Of a stretch of DNA of 64,000 nucleotides, positions 26,001 through 35,461 are shown in pieces (within the stretch, counting starts at the first letter, position 1; each line of letters opens with the position of its first letter). The DNA is from an uncultured Lachnospiraceae bacterium (GTDB taxonomy: Bacteria; Bacillota; Clostridia; Lachnospirales; Lachnospiraceae), in NCBI GenBank assembly GCA_951801955.1, contig CATOOV010000006.1, positions 16,351 through 80,350 of the forward strand, given 5' to 3'. The position numbers were made by a program, and so were the translations under genes. The notes under the pieces were generated by a model. That model was not told the origin of the DNA. It ran no database searches and was given only the letters and a program-made list of their open reading frames with translations.

Positions 26001-26594
26001 CTATGCTGTTTCCTTTACGCCAGCCCAGTCATCGAATTTATCCATAACTGCCTGGTAAGTTCTCTGGGAGATATCCGGAAGTTTGGAACCCCAGGATTTT
26101 GTAGCGGCTTTGAAGCCTTTCTCAAAAGCAGCGCGCATTTTCTCAGCCTGCTCAGGATCATCTCCTACCAAAGCTTTTGCAAAATCAATGATACGGTCAG
26201 AAGTCTGTTCTACTCCCCAATATCCGTCATCTGCAATGTCAGCCTGTGCCTTTGCCTTTACCTCTGGGCTTACTGTGAAATCACCTTTGGCGAGGAATTT
26301 CCACATATCGTCTGCCTGTCCGATTTTGGCACCCTGGTTGCCCATCATCTGCTGAACTAAACTTTTAAGCTGTGAGGTTCTCTGTTCGGCATCTTTCTTT
26401 AAACGTGCAACTACATCTGCTTTTGCATAAGTCTTTTTAGAAGAGGTAGTACCCTTCTCATACACGACACCTTTGTCTTTTGAAGTGTCTTTCTCAGCAG
26501 CCTTTGTGGTATCTTCTTTTTTATAGTTGTTCTGCTGAACAGTTGATGTATAAGCTGCTGTACTAGTGGTATTGTTAATACTGTTTACACTCAT
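26001..26594 (-). CDS. Conserved clostridial protein of unknown function
   Basis: This is a 197-residue soluble protein. The first 65 residues are low-complexity (Thr, Ser, Lys, Asn) and probably disordered. The rest is a compact helical domain with a C-terminal motif FEKGFKAATKSWG followed by LPDISQRTYQAVMDKFDDW, which I have seen in proteins of Lachnospiraceae and other Clostridia without an assigned role. There is no signal peptide. AAGGAGGGG lies 6 bases before the ATG. It is a single-gene transcript with its own terminator. Confidence 0.7.
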   Translation of the reverse strand: MSVNSINNTTSTAAYTSTVQQNNYKKEDTTKAAEKDTSKDKGVVYEKGTTSSKKTYAKADVVARLKKDAEQRTSQLKSLVQQMMGNQGAKIGQADDMWKFLAKGDFTVSPEVKAKAQADIADDGYWGVEQTSDRIIDFAKALVGDDPEQAEKMRAAFEKGFKAATKSWGSKLPDISQRTYQAVMDKFDDWAGVKETA

Positions 26595-26829
26595 AATGTG
26601 CCCCTCCTTGGCGAAAAATATGGTTATCCGTAACCATGGAATAGGTTTTTGTTTATAGTTCTTGCTATTTATATCGGAGAAAATAGGGAATAATTAACAC
26701 TATTTTCAGAAAAATTTCAGGTCGCAGGTGCGGGAACAAAAGATAAGTTTATAAAAATAATATGCTTTTCTTTCTTGCCGTACCTCTTCAATATATTCCA
26801 TTCTTTTTCTTTTTTAAATCTTTTATTTG

Positions 26830-29118
26830 TTAAAACCTGGCAGGTATAGAGTAAAGTTTTGTCTTTGTTTTACCGTTGTTTACGGTTGATGATATCCAGA
26901 CAATGCGCCCTTTATTTAAAATGGGCTGTGAATCCCCGTCAAATACCATATTGGAATATTTTTTGGAGTAAATTTTTTTGCCGGTATCGGTGTACACCGC
27001 ATAATTTAAGGTGGTTTTCTTTTTCCGCGAAGTTGCATACAGGATGGCAAAACGGCTGTCCGATAATTTTACCATACGCGTTTCCCCTACGGTAACAGAG
27101 GTAGTCTTCGGATGATAGGTTGTAAGCCATTTGAAAGTTACTTTTCCGGTTTTGCGGTTGGCAAGAGCAAGGAATGCATTGTATTTCATATCATAACCGA
27201 AGCCGGAAATCTTTTTTATTTTGTTTTTATGAGGCTGAGAGGTTCCGCATACAAGCACATTTTCGCTCCCGATTTCCATGCCCCCAACCCTGCATCCGGT
27301 AAAGTTATTGCCGTGGTTTCCCGTAAGATTCAACATGGATAAAGAACTTACTTTCTGTATGTCTGAGCCGTAATCAGATACAGTTGTCAAATTAAGGCTG
27401 CGGGGGTTGGAGTCTCCGTGATCCAAAAGATAGAGTGCATCATCTTTGAATTTGGCAAACTGATTAAAGGAATGGCTGGCATAACTCTCGTTTGCTTCCT
27501 TTGCTTTCATCTTTTTGGTATTGATTTTAAAGGAGATATTAGACTGGTGGCGCACTCCTTCGCCAAAGTACTCAAACATCTGTCTTGAGGTCATCAGATA
27601 AAGGGTGTTTCCCTGCATATCCATGCGGCAGTTTCCGGCGTCAAAGGGTGCATAAATACCTTGAAAGGTATTCATAGCTCCGCCCTTGATGTTTGCTGTC
27701 TTTAACTTTTTCCATTTGCTGTTGTATTGGATTACTTGAATCACGGTTTTAGACGTGCTCTCTTTGGGGTTGTTATAGCCTACGGCAACGTAAAAATTGC
27801 CGTCTGTCCCCTGGTAAAATCCGCCCCAGACATCGTATTTTAATTTTATGGTTTTTGTTTTTGTCACCTTGAAGGAAGAATTTAAGGTATAAATTTTCAA
27901 ACTGCCCTTGTTCTGGACGCAGACTACATGGAGTTTGCCGCCGGACTGGTAGTAGTATGTAGTGTCTGGGTGCGCCCAGTAGGAGGAATATTGTCCATAG
28001 CCGTAAGAAGGTTTCTGTTTTATTTTGCTGCATGATATTTTTTTGCTTTTGCTGTTTACTGGGATCATCTGGGATACAGATGGGGAGAAATCACTTTTGC
28101 CTATTGCATCCATTGTAATTAGTTTGTAGTAGTATGGGACGCCTTTGCTGACCTTCTGTTTATAGGAAGTTATATTGCCGCTCTTTGCAGTATAGATGCA
28201 TTTATATGTCCCATTCTCCTGGGTGGAACGGTAAAGCTTATATCCCGTTGCGCCTTTGAAAGCCTTCCATTTGACTTGCAGGCTGCTGCTGCCCGTTTTT
28301 TTCACGGAGGTAATGGTGGAACCAGCCATTTTCCGGGCTGTAAAAGACTCCGGCGCGTTAGGCAACCCTGTTATGGTGCGTACATCATCCTTTACATAAC
28401 CGATAATTTGGTAATAATATTCCACGTTCCAATCTACTGGTAAGGTAACTTTGTTGGTGTTAGCGCCTACCGTTTTGAGTGTTTTAAATTTACCATTACT
28501 TCCTGCGCGCTGCACATAGTAGCCGCTGCAGCCAGGAATTTTTTTCCATTTCAGGGTAATGTGGTTGAAATCTGTCTGTTTGGGAGCCGAAAGCGAAACT
28601 CCCCACGGCACTACATAAACACGTTGTTTATAAGAGTTCTTTCCAATTGAAGCAATGATATCTGCGTAGCCGGCTTTTAGAACCTTATATTTGATTGATT
28701 TAAAATAATAGGCGCCAGCAGCCAAAGTTGTTTTTGTGCCTGATGTGATTTTCAGTATATTTGTGTTGGAACTGGAGACAGATACGGTAATAGGGCTGCT
28801 GCCTGTATTTTGACCAGCGTAAGCTGTGGAACTAGTGTTGTCTTTAGAGTCAGGGGAGTAATACGCTTTGTCATATGGTCCGTCTTCGTTTGAAACAAAT
28901 TCAAACGTGAAGCCCTCTGACTGTGCAGCCGTGTTTTTTGTTGCCTGGTCCGGCGTAACAGACGGTATACTGTCGTTTTCATGTGGATTGGCTGTGATAC
29001 TGTTGCTTTCCGTCGGAATCTTTGGCTGCATACTGTCAGTGGCATATGCCGCACATACGGGCTGTATGGTGTTTGCCAAAAAGATGGCTGTTAATAATAG
29101 GGTTGTTATTTTTTTCAT
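26830..29118 (-). CDS. Secreted protein with fibronectin type III domains
   Basis: This 762-residue protein begins with a signal peptide (KKITTLLLTAIFLANTIQ, cleavage probably after VCAAYA). A Ser/Thr/Asn-rich stretch follows, then a bacterial Ig-like segment (about 100-165), two fibronectin type III domains (about 170-260 and 265-355, with GYYVQRA and GYKLYRS strands) and a 390-residue C-terminal part rich in short strands, probably a beta-propeller. It is exported and may bind host or sugar surfaces; no enzyme motif is seen. I chose ATG 29118, with AAGGAGG ten bases upstream, over the longer frame from 29202, which would bury the signal peptide. Confidence 0.85.
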   Translation of the reverse strand: MKKITTLLLTAIFLANTIQPVCAAYATDSMQPKIPTESNSITANPHENDSIPSVTPDQATKNTAAQSEGFTFEFVSNEDGPYDKAYYSPDSKDNTSSTAYAGQNTGSSPITVSVSSSNTNILKITSGTKTTLAAGAYYFKSIKYKVLKAGYADIIASIGKNSYKQRVYVVPWGVSLSAPKQTDFNHITLKWKKIPGCSGYYVQRAGSNGKFKTLKTVGANTNKVTLPVDWNVEYYYQIIGYVKDDVRTITGLPNAPESFTARKMAGSTITSVKKTGSSSLQVKWKAFKGATGYKLYRSTQENGTYKCIYTAKSGNITSYKQKVSKGVPYYYKLITMDAIGKSDFSPSVSQMIPVNSKSKKISCSKIKQKPSYGYGQYSSYWAHPDTTYYYQSGGKLHVVCVQNKGSLKIYTLNSSFKVTKTKTIKLKYDVWGGFYQGTDGNFYVAVGYNNPKESTSKTVIQVIQYNSKWKKLKTANIKGGAMNTFQGIYAPFDAGNCRMDMQGNTLYLMTSRQMFEYFGEGVRHQSNISFKINTKKMKAKEANESYASHSFNQFAKFKDDALYLLDHGDSNPRSLNLTTVSDYGSDIQKVSSLSMLNLTGNHGNNFTGCRVGGMEIGSENVLVCGTSQPHKNKIKKISGFGYDMKYNAFLALANRKTGKVTFKWLTTYHPKTTSVTVGETRMVKLSDSRFAILYATSRKKKTTLNYAVYTDTGKKIYSKKYSNMVFDGDSQPILNKGRIVWISSTVNNGKTKTKLYSIPARF

Positions 29119-29265
29119 CAATTTACTTCCTCCTTTATTTATAACTAGTTTCAATAATTGTATCAAATGTGTGGTTTTTGTCAAGAAACTGCCAAACGGC
29201 AAGTCGGGAAAGATTTAGGGGAAGTAAGGGCTGTACAGCAGTGGAAGTCCCCATTTTGCTGGAGA

Positions 29266-29303
29266 ATCCCAGTTAGGCGAGATACGCCGGGAGGCTGGGA
29301 ATA
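29266..29303. other. Stem-loop upstream of ispE
   Basis: TCCCAG and CTGGGA form the outer stem and GGCG/CGCC the inner stem. It lies in the 286-base gap between divergent genes; its role is unknown. Confidence 0.4.
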
Positions 29304-29337
29304 TATGTGTTTGTCGTGGATTGGATGTCAGAAAAGA

Positions 29338-29366
29338 TTGACATTTTTAGGGAAAAATGTTTTACT
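29338..29366 (+). promoter_or_regulatory. Promoter of ispE
   Basis: TTGACA (29338-29343) is 17 bp from TTTACT (29361-29366), about 39 bases before the ispE start. Confidence 0.65.
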
Positions 29367-29404
29367 AATACTATATAGTGTATACAAAATACAGGAGAGT
29401 TACA

Positions 29405-30280
29405 ATGTATGAAATGAGATTAAAAGCCCTTGCAAAAATCAATTTGGGGCTGGATGTATTGCGGCGCAGAGAAGACGGCTATCATGAAGTGCGTATGATT
29501 ATGCAGACGGTCAGCTTGTATGACAGAATTATCATAAGAAAAATGAAAAAACCAGAGATACAGGTGAAAACGAATTTATATTATGTGCCGGAAAATGAAA
29601 ATAATTTGGTTTATCAGGCTGCACAACTTTTAATGGATGAATTTCCTTTGAAAGAAGGTGTGTTTATTGACCTGCAGAAATTTATTCCAGTAGCGGCAGG
29701 AATGGCAGGGGGAAGTTCTGATGCGGCAGCCGTATTGTATGGTATGAATCGGATGTTTCAATTGAATTTGTCCCAACAGGGCTTGATGGAACGAGGGGTA
29801 AAGATTGGGGCAGATGTGCCTTATTGTATCATGCGTGGAACCGCTCTTGCCGAGGGCATAGGGGAAAAACTTACCCGTCTTCCCTCTATGCCAAGCTGTA
29901 AGGTATTGGTGGCAAAACCGCCGGTCAGCGTTTCTACGAAATTTGTATATGAAAATTTGAAACTGGACGAACACACAGTTCATCCGAAGATTGATATTTT
30001 GCTGCAGGGAATCCAGGAAGGAAACCTAAAGAAGATTGCTGCGCATATGGGGAATGTGCTGGAGAGTGTCACGATCCCTCATTATCCAGTGATTGCAGAA
30101 ATACGGGAGGAAATGATTCGTCAGGGGGCTTTGAACGCTATGATGAGCGGCAGCGGACCAACGGTATTTGGATTGTTTGAGGATGAAGGGATGGCAGAAA
30201 AAACATATTGGAATTTGCGGGAGGGTTCCTTGGCAAAACAGGTATATTTGACAGATATTTATCTTGGAAGGAAATACTAA
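29405..30280 (+). CDS. ispE: 4-diphosphocytidyl-2-C-methyl-D-erythritol kinase
   Basis: IspE phosphorylates CDP-methylerythritol in the non-mevalonate route to isoprenoids. The 291-residue length fits this GHMP kinase. The N-terminal AKINLGLDV is the substrate-binding strand and PVAAGMAGGSSDAAAVL is the ATP-binding GHMP motif. The C-terminal MMSGSGPTVFGLF is also typical. ATG 29405 is preceded by GGAGAG; the in-frame ATG at 29378 has no site. A GntR regulator follows after 39 bases and is probably co-transcribed, an arrangement common in related Clostridia. Confidence 0.96.
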   Translation: MYEMRLKALAKINLGLDVLRRREDGYHEVRMIMQTVSLYDRIIIRKMKKPEIQVKTNLYYVPENENNLVYQAAQLLMDEFPLKEGVFIDLQKFIPVAAGMAGGSSDAAAVLYGMNRMFQLNLSQQGLMERGVKIGADVPYCIMRGTALAEGIGEKLTRLPSMPSCKVLVAKPPVSVSTKFVYENLKLDEHTVHPKIDILLQGIQEGNLKKIAAHMGNVLESVTIPHYPVIAEIREEMIRQGALNAMMSGSGPTVFGLFEDEGMAEKTYWNLREGSLAKQVYLTDIYLGRKY

Positions 30281-30319
30281 CATTTTTTGATAAGTGGATG
30301 GTAAACCAGGAGGAGAGGA

Positions 30320-30994
30320 ATGACAGATAAGTTGGAATTAAATATGAATGCATATCTTCCGCTGCGGGATGTCGTGTTCCATACGTTGCGGGAAGCGATT
30401 TTAAAAGGGGAGCTAAAGCCAGGAGAACGCCTGATGGAGCTGCAGCTTGCATCGAAGCTGGGGGTCAGCCGTACTCCTATTCGCGAAGCCATTCGTATGT
30501 TGGAATTGGAGGGGCTTGCTGTGACAGTCCCCAGAAAGGGGGCAGAGGTAGCAAAGATGACAGAAAAGGATATGGAGGATGTCCTCCAGATTCGCCGTGC
30601 CTTAGATGAGCTTGCAGTGGGGCTTGCTTGTGACAATATGAATGAAGAGAAGCTGGAGCAGTTATATAAAGCGTTAGTCCGGTTTGAGGAGAGCACCAAA
30701 AGCGGAGACGTAAAACAAATCGCCCAGACGGATGTAGAATTTCATGATGTGATTTATCAGGCGGCAGATAATCCGAAACTGGTAAATATGTTAAATAATC
30801 TCCGTGAGCAGATGTATCGGTATCGGGTGGAATATTTAAAAAACCATAAGGTATATCCTCGGCTGATTGAAGAACACGAGAAGATTTATGAAGGGTTGAG
30901 ACGGAAAGATAAAGAAACTGTTGTGGAAATCGTGGGTTACCATGTGGTAAATCAGGAGATTATGGTGAAAAATATTATTCAGGAACAGGAATAA
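30320..30994 (+). CDS. GntR-family regulator with FCD domain
   Basis: This 224-residue protein is a FadR-subfamily transcription factor. A winged-helix domain (residues about 10-75, with GVSRTPIREAIRMLE) is followed by an all-helical FCD ligand-binding domain (about 85-210) with the metal-site pattern of aspartate and histidines (FHDVIY, then YHVVNQEI). Such regulators usually sense small organic acids. The ligand and targets are not apparent; the only neighbour in the transcript is ispE. GGAGGAGAGGA precedes the ATG. A terminator follows. Confidence 0.92.
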   Translation: MTDKLELNMNAYLPLRDVVFHTLREAILKGELKPGERLMELQLASKLGVSRTPIREAIRMLELEGLAVTVPRKGAEVAKMTEKDMEDVLQIRRALDELAVGLACDNMNEEKLEQLYKALVRFEESTKSGDVKQIAQTDVEFHDVIYQAADNPKLVNMLNNLREQMYRYRVEYLKNHKVYPRLIEEHEKIYEGLRRKDKETVVEIVGYHVVNQEIMVKNIIQEQE

Positions 30995-31030
30995 AAAGGA
31001 AAATTTGGGAAAACATAATAGTAATGTAAG

Positions 31031-31060
31031 AAAAGGATAAGCAAATGCTTATCCTTTTTT
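31031..31060 (+). terminator. Terminator of the ispE-gntR transcript
   Basis: AAAAGGATAAGCA (31031-31043) pairs with TGCTTATCCTTTT and is followed by more T residues, 37 bases after the gntR stop. Confidence 0.88.
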
Positions 31061-31096
31061 CTCTTATAGGAAATTTTGTAAAATTTCCTATAAGAG
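31061..31096. repeat. Perfect 17-bp inverted repeat
   Basis: CTCTTATAGGAAATTTT (31061-31077) pairs with 31080-31096 across a 2-base loop, directly abutting the terminator. Its right arm begins the dispersed repeat at 31081. Confidence 0.7.
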
Positions 31097-31227
31097 AAAA
31101 GCCCTCTGGGCAGGATGCGCACGCGTGTGAAGAGAAGATGTCACTGCGTGACCGCACTCGGCGCGGAACAAAAGATGCGTTAGCAAAAGTAATTGTGCGC
31201 GGGAGTGCGTGAAACGCACTTTTGTTC
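31081..31227. repeat. 140-bp dispersed repeat, copy 2
   Basis: This is the same family as 17098-17234. The closing stem is stronger here: GAACAAAAGATGCGTT (31166-31181) against 31212-31227 with one bulge. It lies just before the gerA ribosome binding site. Confidence 0.65.
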
Positions 31228-31252
31228 TAATATTTTAAAAGAGGAGGATATT

Positions 31253-32755
31253 ATGCCAATTCAGGTTACCCAAGATCTAAAGAAGAATATCGAGAATTTT
31301 GAGGAACTTTTTTCTGACTGTGCAGATATAAAAAAGCGAAATATTAAGGTTGGACAGAATTTGGAACGGGAATGTTTTATTGCCTATATCGAAGTGGCTG
31401 TCAGTAATGTGGATTGGAAGGATTCAGCAGTTGGAAAATTTTTAGGGAAACTTCGGACTATGCCAGAGGAGCAGCTTGTCTCTTATGTGAGGGATAATGT
31501 GGAGGATATTTCAGATTCCCAACCTTTTGATACCATAGAAGATGCGGCACAGGGAATGCTTGCAGGGGACGTGCTTTTTTTTCTGGACGGCTATGGCAAA
31601 GCGCTGAAAATTCCAGATAAAGGCTACCCAGGCAGGGGCGTTTATGAGACGGAATCAGAAAAAGTAATACGCGGCTCAAATGAGGGATTTTCTGAGTCCA
31701 TAAAGTTAAATACGGCACTGATCCGCAAACGTCTGCGCAGTCCCCATGTGAAGGTGAAGGAGAGTTTTGCTGGCAGGAGGACCCATACAAACGTAGATTT
31801 GGTATATATGAAAGATTTGATTCATCCAAAAATGTTAGAAGAAATTGAAAATCGTCTCAGTGAATTTGAAATTGACGGTGCATTGGACAGTGGTATTGTT
31901 GAGCAGCTTACGGAAAAACGGAAATATTCGCCTTTTCCCCAGTTTCAGACTACCCAGCGTCCAGACCGTGCGGCAATGGCAATTTTGGAAGGGAGGATTG
32001 TCCTGTTGTCAGATAATTCCCCAGTGGCATTAATTCTGCCGGCAACCTATAATACGTTTATTCAGACCAGCGACGACTATTACAGCAGATGGGAGATTGC
32101 ATCATTTACCAGGGCACTGCGTTATCTTGCCTCCATTCTTGCTATGGTATTTCCTGGCTTGTATCTTGCCATGACGAATTTCCATACCCAGATTTTGCCT
32201 ACGGACCTCCTTCTTTCCCTTGCGGCGGCGAGACAAGGGGTACCGTTTCCTGCTATGGTTGAGGTGATTCTTATGGAAATTGCCTTTGAGCTGCTGCGGG
32301 AGGCTGGTGTAAGGCTTCCAGGGGCAAATGGAAATACCATTGGAATTGTGGGCGGTTTGATTATCGGGCAGGCGGCAGTGGATGCAAATATTGTCAGTCC
32401 AATTGTGGTAATTGTGGTGGCACTGACTGCATTATGCTCTTTTGCTATACCCAACGAAGAATTTGCCACGGCATTTCGGATACTGAAATTTCTGTTTATT
32501 TTTCTATGCGGTTCCATGGGATTTTTCGGATTTTTAGTAGGATTTTTGGCAGTGTTAATACATTTATCCCATCTGGAAAGTTTTGGAATCCCCTACCTTG
32601 CGCCTTTTGTGGGAGCGGAGCTTAACGGTTATCGGGATGAACGGGATACGTTTCTGAGGCTGCCACTGGATTTTTTAAAAAAACGTCCAGTCTATACAAG
32701 GGAGGGCGCCCGTACCAGGTTAAAATTCAAAGGAAGCAGGGAAAAGAAATTATAA
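31253..32755 (+). CDS. GerA-family spore germination protein, subunit A
   Basis: This 500-residue protein is the A subunit of a GerA-type germinant receptor in the inner spore membrane. An N-terminal soluble domain of about 270 residues is followed by four to five membrane segments (about 285-450) and a basic tail. Family motifs include PGRGVYETESEKVIRG and the stretch from VFPGLYLAMTNFHTQILP. GAGGAGG lies 5 bases before ATG 31253; the upstream frame runs through a repeat and was rejected. gerB and gerC follow in the same direction, giving a complete A-B-C set. The germinant it detects is unknown. Confidence 0.93.
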   Translation: MPIQVTQDLKKNIENFEELFSDCADIKKRNIKVGQNLERECFIAYIEVAVSNVDWKDSAVGKFLGKLRTMPEEQLVSYVRDNVEDISDSQPFDTIEDAAQGMLAGDVLFFLDGYGKALKIPDKGYPGRGVYETESEKVIRGSNEGFSESIKLNTALIRKRLRSPHVKVKESFAGRRTHTNVDLVYMKDLIHPKMLEEIENRLSEFEIDGALDSGIVEQLTEKRKYSPFPQFQTTQRPDRAAMAILEGRIVLLSDNSPVALILPATYNTFIQTSDDYYSRWEIASFTRALRYLASILAMVFPGLYLAMTNFHTQILPTDLLLSLAAARQGVPFPAMVEVILMEIAFELLREAGVRLPGANGNTIGIVGGLIIGQAAVDANIVSPIVVIVVALTALCSFAIPNEEFATAFRILKFLFIFLCGSMGFFGFLVGFLAVLIHLSHLESFGIPYLAPFVGAELNGYRDERDTFLRLPLDFLKKRPVYTREGARTRLKFKGSREKKL

Positions 32756-32758
32756 AAA

Positions 32759-32803
32759 ATACCTTTTGACAAGCCGAATGGCATGATGGGGTGCCCTCTG
32801 GTA
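32759..32803 (+). repeat. Single copy of the 45-bp dispersed repeat
   Basis: The copy starts 4 bases after the gerA stop and reads ATACCTTTTGACAAGCCGAA then TGGCATGATGGGGTGCCC, one of the closest matches to the copies in purF. It lies inside the germination operon. Confidence 0.8.
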
Positions 32804-32850
32804 TGGATAAGGACAGAACTTGAAAATCATTGCATTTTAGGAGAGACAAC

Positions 32851-33960
32851 ATGTTTGCAGATAATTGGAAAATATCGTTACGGCAGATAAGAAGGCTCTT
32901 TATTATGGATATTTTTGGGATGAGCAGCTTAATGCTTCCAGGAATTCTTTCTTCTATGACAGGGGCAGACGGAATTTTTTGCCTGCTCATCGGGGCAATT
33001 GCAGGAGCGGTGCTGTTATGGTTGGTTGGGGCAAACCTCAAACATATAAAACAAGATTATTATGGTTATATGAAAGAGACGGCAGGGCAACTGTTGGGAG
33101 ATATTTTTATGGTGTTTTATTTCCTGTATTTTGTGAGCCTTTGCGGTTATGTACTGAATCAGGTTACCATGTTGATATTGACTTGGCTGCTGCCAGAAGG
33201 TTCCTGGACAGGCGTCAGTATTTTGCTGCTGTTATTAGGAGTTTATGGGAGTATGCGCGGAATTGAGGGCAGGGCTAGGGTGTATGAGATTATTTTCTGG
33301 TTTCTTGGAATCCCATTGTTAGTCATGCTGTTTTTTGCAATACAGGAAGTAAATACGTCCTATTGGACGCCGATTGTTGCGTCTGGGGGAATACAGCTTT
33401 TTGGGGGAAGCACTGCTGTATTAATTTTTCTTCTGCCCTTCACAGCGCTGCTGTTTTTAAAACCCTTTTGCAAAAAACCTGAGAAAATGGTTTCAAGTGC
33501 AGGCAATGCATTGTTTACCGTAATTTTTTTGAATATGCTGATTTATTTGATTTTGGTTGGCGTGTTTGGACAGAATACCATGGGAATTTTGGAACGCCCG
33601 ATTATTACGCTGATGGGTATGGTGAATCTTCCAGGAGGATTTTTTACCAGGCAGGATGTGTTGATGACTGCGGTGTGGTTTTTTACCCTTTTTGCACTTT
33701 TTAATACAGGAATTTTCCAAGGTACTCTGATTTTAAAAGAGTTATGCCAGCAGTCAGAAAACCGCTGGATTTTGGTTGCAGTTGCAACCGCTGCATTTTT
33801 TATTGGAAAAGGGTTTTATCAGTACAGTTTTTTGACAGAAGTGTTTGAAATATATCAGAGCCAGGTAGCGCTGCCGGGAATGTTTTTTATTTTGGTGGTT
33901 TTGTTATTTTTACACTGGATGAAAACAAGCAGAAATGTTCAGAGAGGAGGAAATACCTGA
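32851..33960 (+). CDS. GerB-family germination permease-like subunit
   Basis: This 369-residue integral membrane protein has about ten hydrophobic segments and belongs to the GerAB/ArcD/ProY endospore germination group within the amino acid-polyamine-cation transporter superfamily. In germinant receptors the B subunit binds the small-molecule germinant. ATG 32851 has AGGAG 7 bases upstream. Its stop overlaps the gerC start by one base, so the two are translated together. The 95-base gap from gerA is partly filled by a dispersed repeat. Confidence 0.92.
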   Translation: MFADNWKISLRQIRRLFIMDIFGMSSLMLPGILSSMTGADGIFCLLIGAIAGAVLLWLVGANLKHIKQDYYGYMKETAGQLLGDIFMVFYFLYFVSLCGYVLNQVTMLILTWLLPEGSWTGVSILLLLLGVYGSMRGIEGRARVYEIIFWFLGIPLLVMLFFAIQEVNTSYWTPIVASGGIQLFGGSTAVLIFLLPFTALLFLKPFCKKPEKMVSSAGNALFTVIFLNMLIYLILVGVFGQNTMGILERPIITLMGMVNLPGGFFTRQDVLMTAVWFFTLFALFNTGIFQGTLILKELCQQSENRWILVAVATAAFFIGKGFYQYSFLTEVFEIYQSQVALPGMFFILVVLLFLHWMKTSRNVQRGGNT

Positions 33961-35225
33961 TGTGGAAAAAGGCGATGGTTTGTCTGTCCTTTTTAGGAAT
34001 GCTGCTGCTTTGCGGCTGTGAATCCGCGGAGCTGGAGCAGCGCAGTTTTCCTTTGGCGGTTGGAATAGATCTGCAGCAGGCAGATGCAGAAAAACCAGAA
34101 GAGATTGAAGTTTCTGGAAAGGCAGGATTTGAGGAATCTGAAGGTTCCAAGAAAACAGGGGAATCAAAGGATTCCGAAAATTCCAAGAAAATAAGGGAAT
34201 CAAAGAATTCCGAGGGTTCTAAAAATGCAGAAGAATCAAAGAAATCAAATGATTTCCAAGAGGAGGAAAAAAATCTGGTAGTTAGTTTTGATTTTCCTGA
34301 CCTTGCGCAGATTTCAGAAAAAGGCAAAACGGTAGATACGCCTATGGGATTGTCCTTGGAAGGAATGGATATGTACCATGTAGAGAAATCATATGAAAAT
34401 AACACCAATCGAATACTGGATTATAACCATATGAAGGCGATTGTATTGGGAGAAAATTTGTTTGGCGACCAGAGGAAACTTAGAAACTTGCTGCAAGCCT
34501 GGGAACAGCGGGAAGCCTCGGCAAGAAATACCAGCCTTTTCATTGGAAGCAGCTCCGCGGCAGAAATCCTTTCTCTCACAGAGGAAACGGAAGGCTCTAT
34601 GGGAAAGTATTTGGAAGACATGCTGGAAAGCCAAAAAGATTTTCGACACAATAAAATTGCCACAATTGGAGATTTAATGAATCAATGGCATAATCAAAAT
34701 GAATTGCTTCTGATTCCAGTGTTGACAGACCAGGGGGACCGTCCGGCTATCACAGGATATGCCGCAATCTTGAATTTTGATTACCGGGGAATCTTTCCAG
34801 TCAAGGAAGCAATGGAAATTTTTTTCTGCCAAAATTTGCTGGAAAAATTTATTTGCGAGCCAAGCACGAATGAAGTGGTGGAGATTAGTGATATTCAAGT
34901 GGCTATGTCCGTAGAAGAACAAGAGGACATGCCTGTAGTGAAAGTATCCATAAAAGGCAAAGGAAAAATGATATCTGGCCAGTCAAGTTCTGTAGTCCAG
35001 CAATACCAGTTGGAGAAAAAGATTGAAAAACAGCTTACAGCAGATTTGCAAGAGACGGCAGAGAAAGCGAATAAGGAATATGGAATCGATATTACAAACA
35101 GTTATATCTCACTAGGCGGGCTGAATCGGGAACTTTACAGCGTATATGAAAATTTGCCGGATATGTATAACCAGAAAGTGCGGCAGATATTTGAAGTGGA
35201 TATTGATCTCCTCAATTGGGAATAA
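33960..35225 (+). CDS. GerC-family germination lipoprotein with a repeat insertion
   Basis: This is the 421-residue C subunit of the germinant receptor. A lipoprotein signal peptide ends in the lipobox LLCGC (Cys20), so the protein is anchored to the outer face of the inner spore membrane. The domain start QRSFPLAVGIDL is followed by an unusual low-complexity insert (about residues 40-100) made of degenerate 12-residue units such as GESKDSENSKKI and RESKNSEGSKNA. The usual family sequence then resumes (VVSFDFPDLAQ) and runs to the C-terminus. The insert probably expanded by slippage and is likely a surface loop. Confidence 0.9.
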   Translation: MWKKAMVCLSFLGMLLLCGCESAELEQRSFPLAVGIDLQQADAEKPEEIEVSGKAGFEESEGSKKTGESKDSENSKKIRESKNSEGSKNAEESKKSNDFQEEEKNLVVSFDFPDLAQISEKGKTVDTPMGLSLEGMDMYHVEKSYENNTNRILDYNHMKAIVLGENLFGDQRKLRNLLQAWEQREASARNTSLFIGSSSAAEILSLTEETEGSMGKYLEDMLESQKDFRHNKIATIGDLMNQWHNQNELLLIPVLTDQGDRPAITGYAAILNFDYRGIFPVKEAMEIFFCQNLLEKFICEPSTNEVVEISDIQVAMSVEEQEDMPVVKVSIKGKGKMISGQSSSVVQQYQLEKKIEKQLTADLQETAEKANKEYGIDITNSYISLGGLNRELYSVYENLPDMYNQKVRQIFEVDIDLLNWE

Positions 35226-35461
35226 AGTTTTGGGAAATATGCTGCATTGTGGCAAAAAACGGATATCTAAGGCTGGTTTGGCTGCTCCTGTGACCTGTAA
35301 CCGCCTTTTGGTCAAAAGCCTGTTTACAAAGGATGAATGAAAAACCATTCACATTTTCTGTAACCGCCTTTTGGTACTTTTATTAGGAAATGATGTTTAA
35401 GACAGATGAAATTGGCAATACTTTCTTTAGCCGGCAATCAAAAATAAGGAAGGTATTGGAA
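35226..35461. other. Intergenic stretch with a short direct repeat
   Basis: TGTAACCGCCTTTTGGT occurs twice (near 35296 and 35360), with TGAATG/CATTCA arms between the copies. No gene is seen. Confidence 0.4.
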
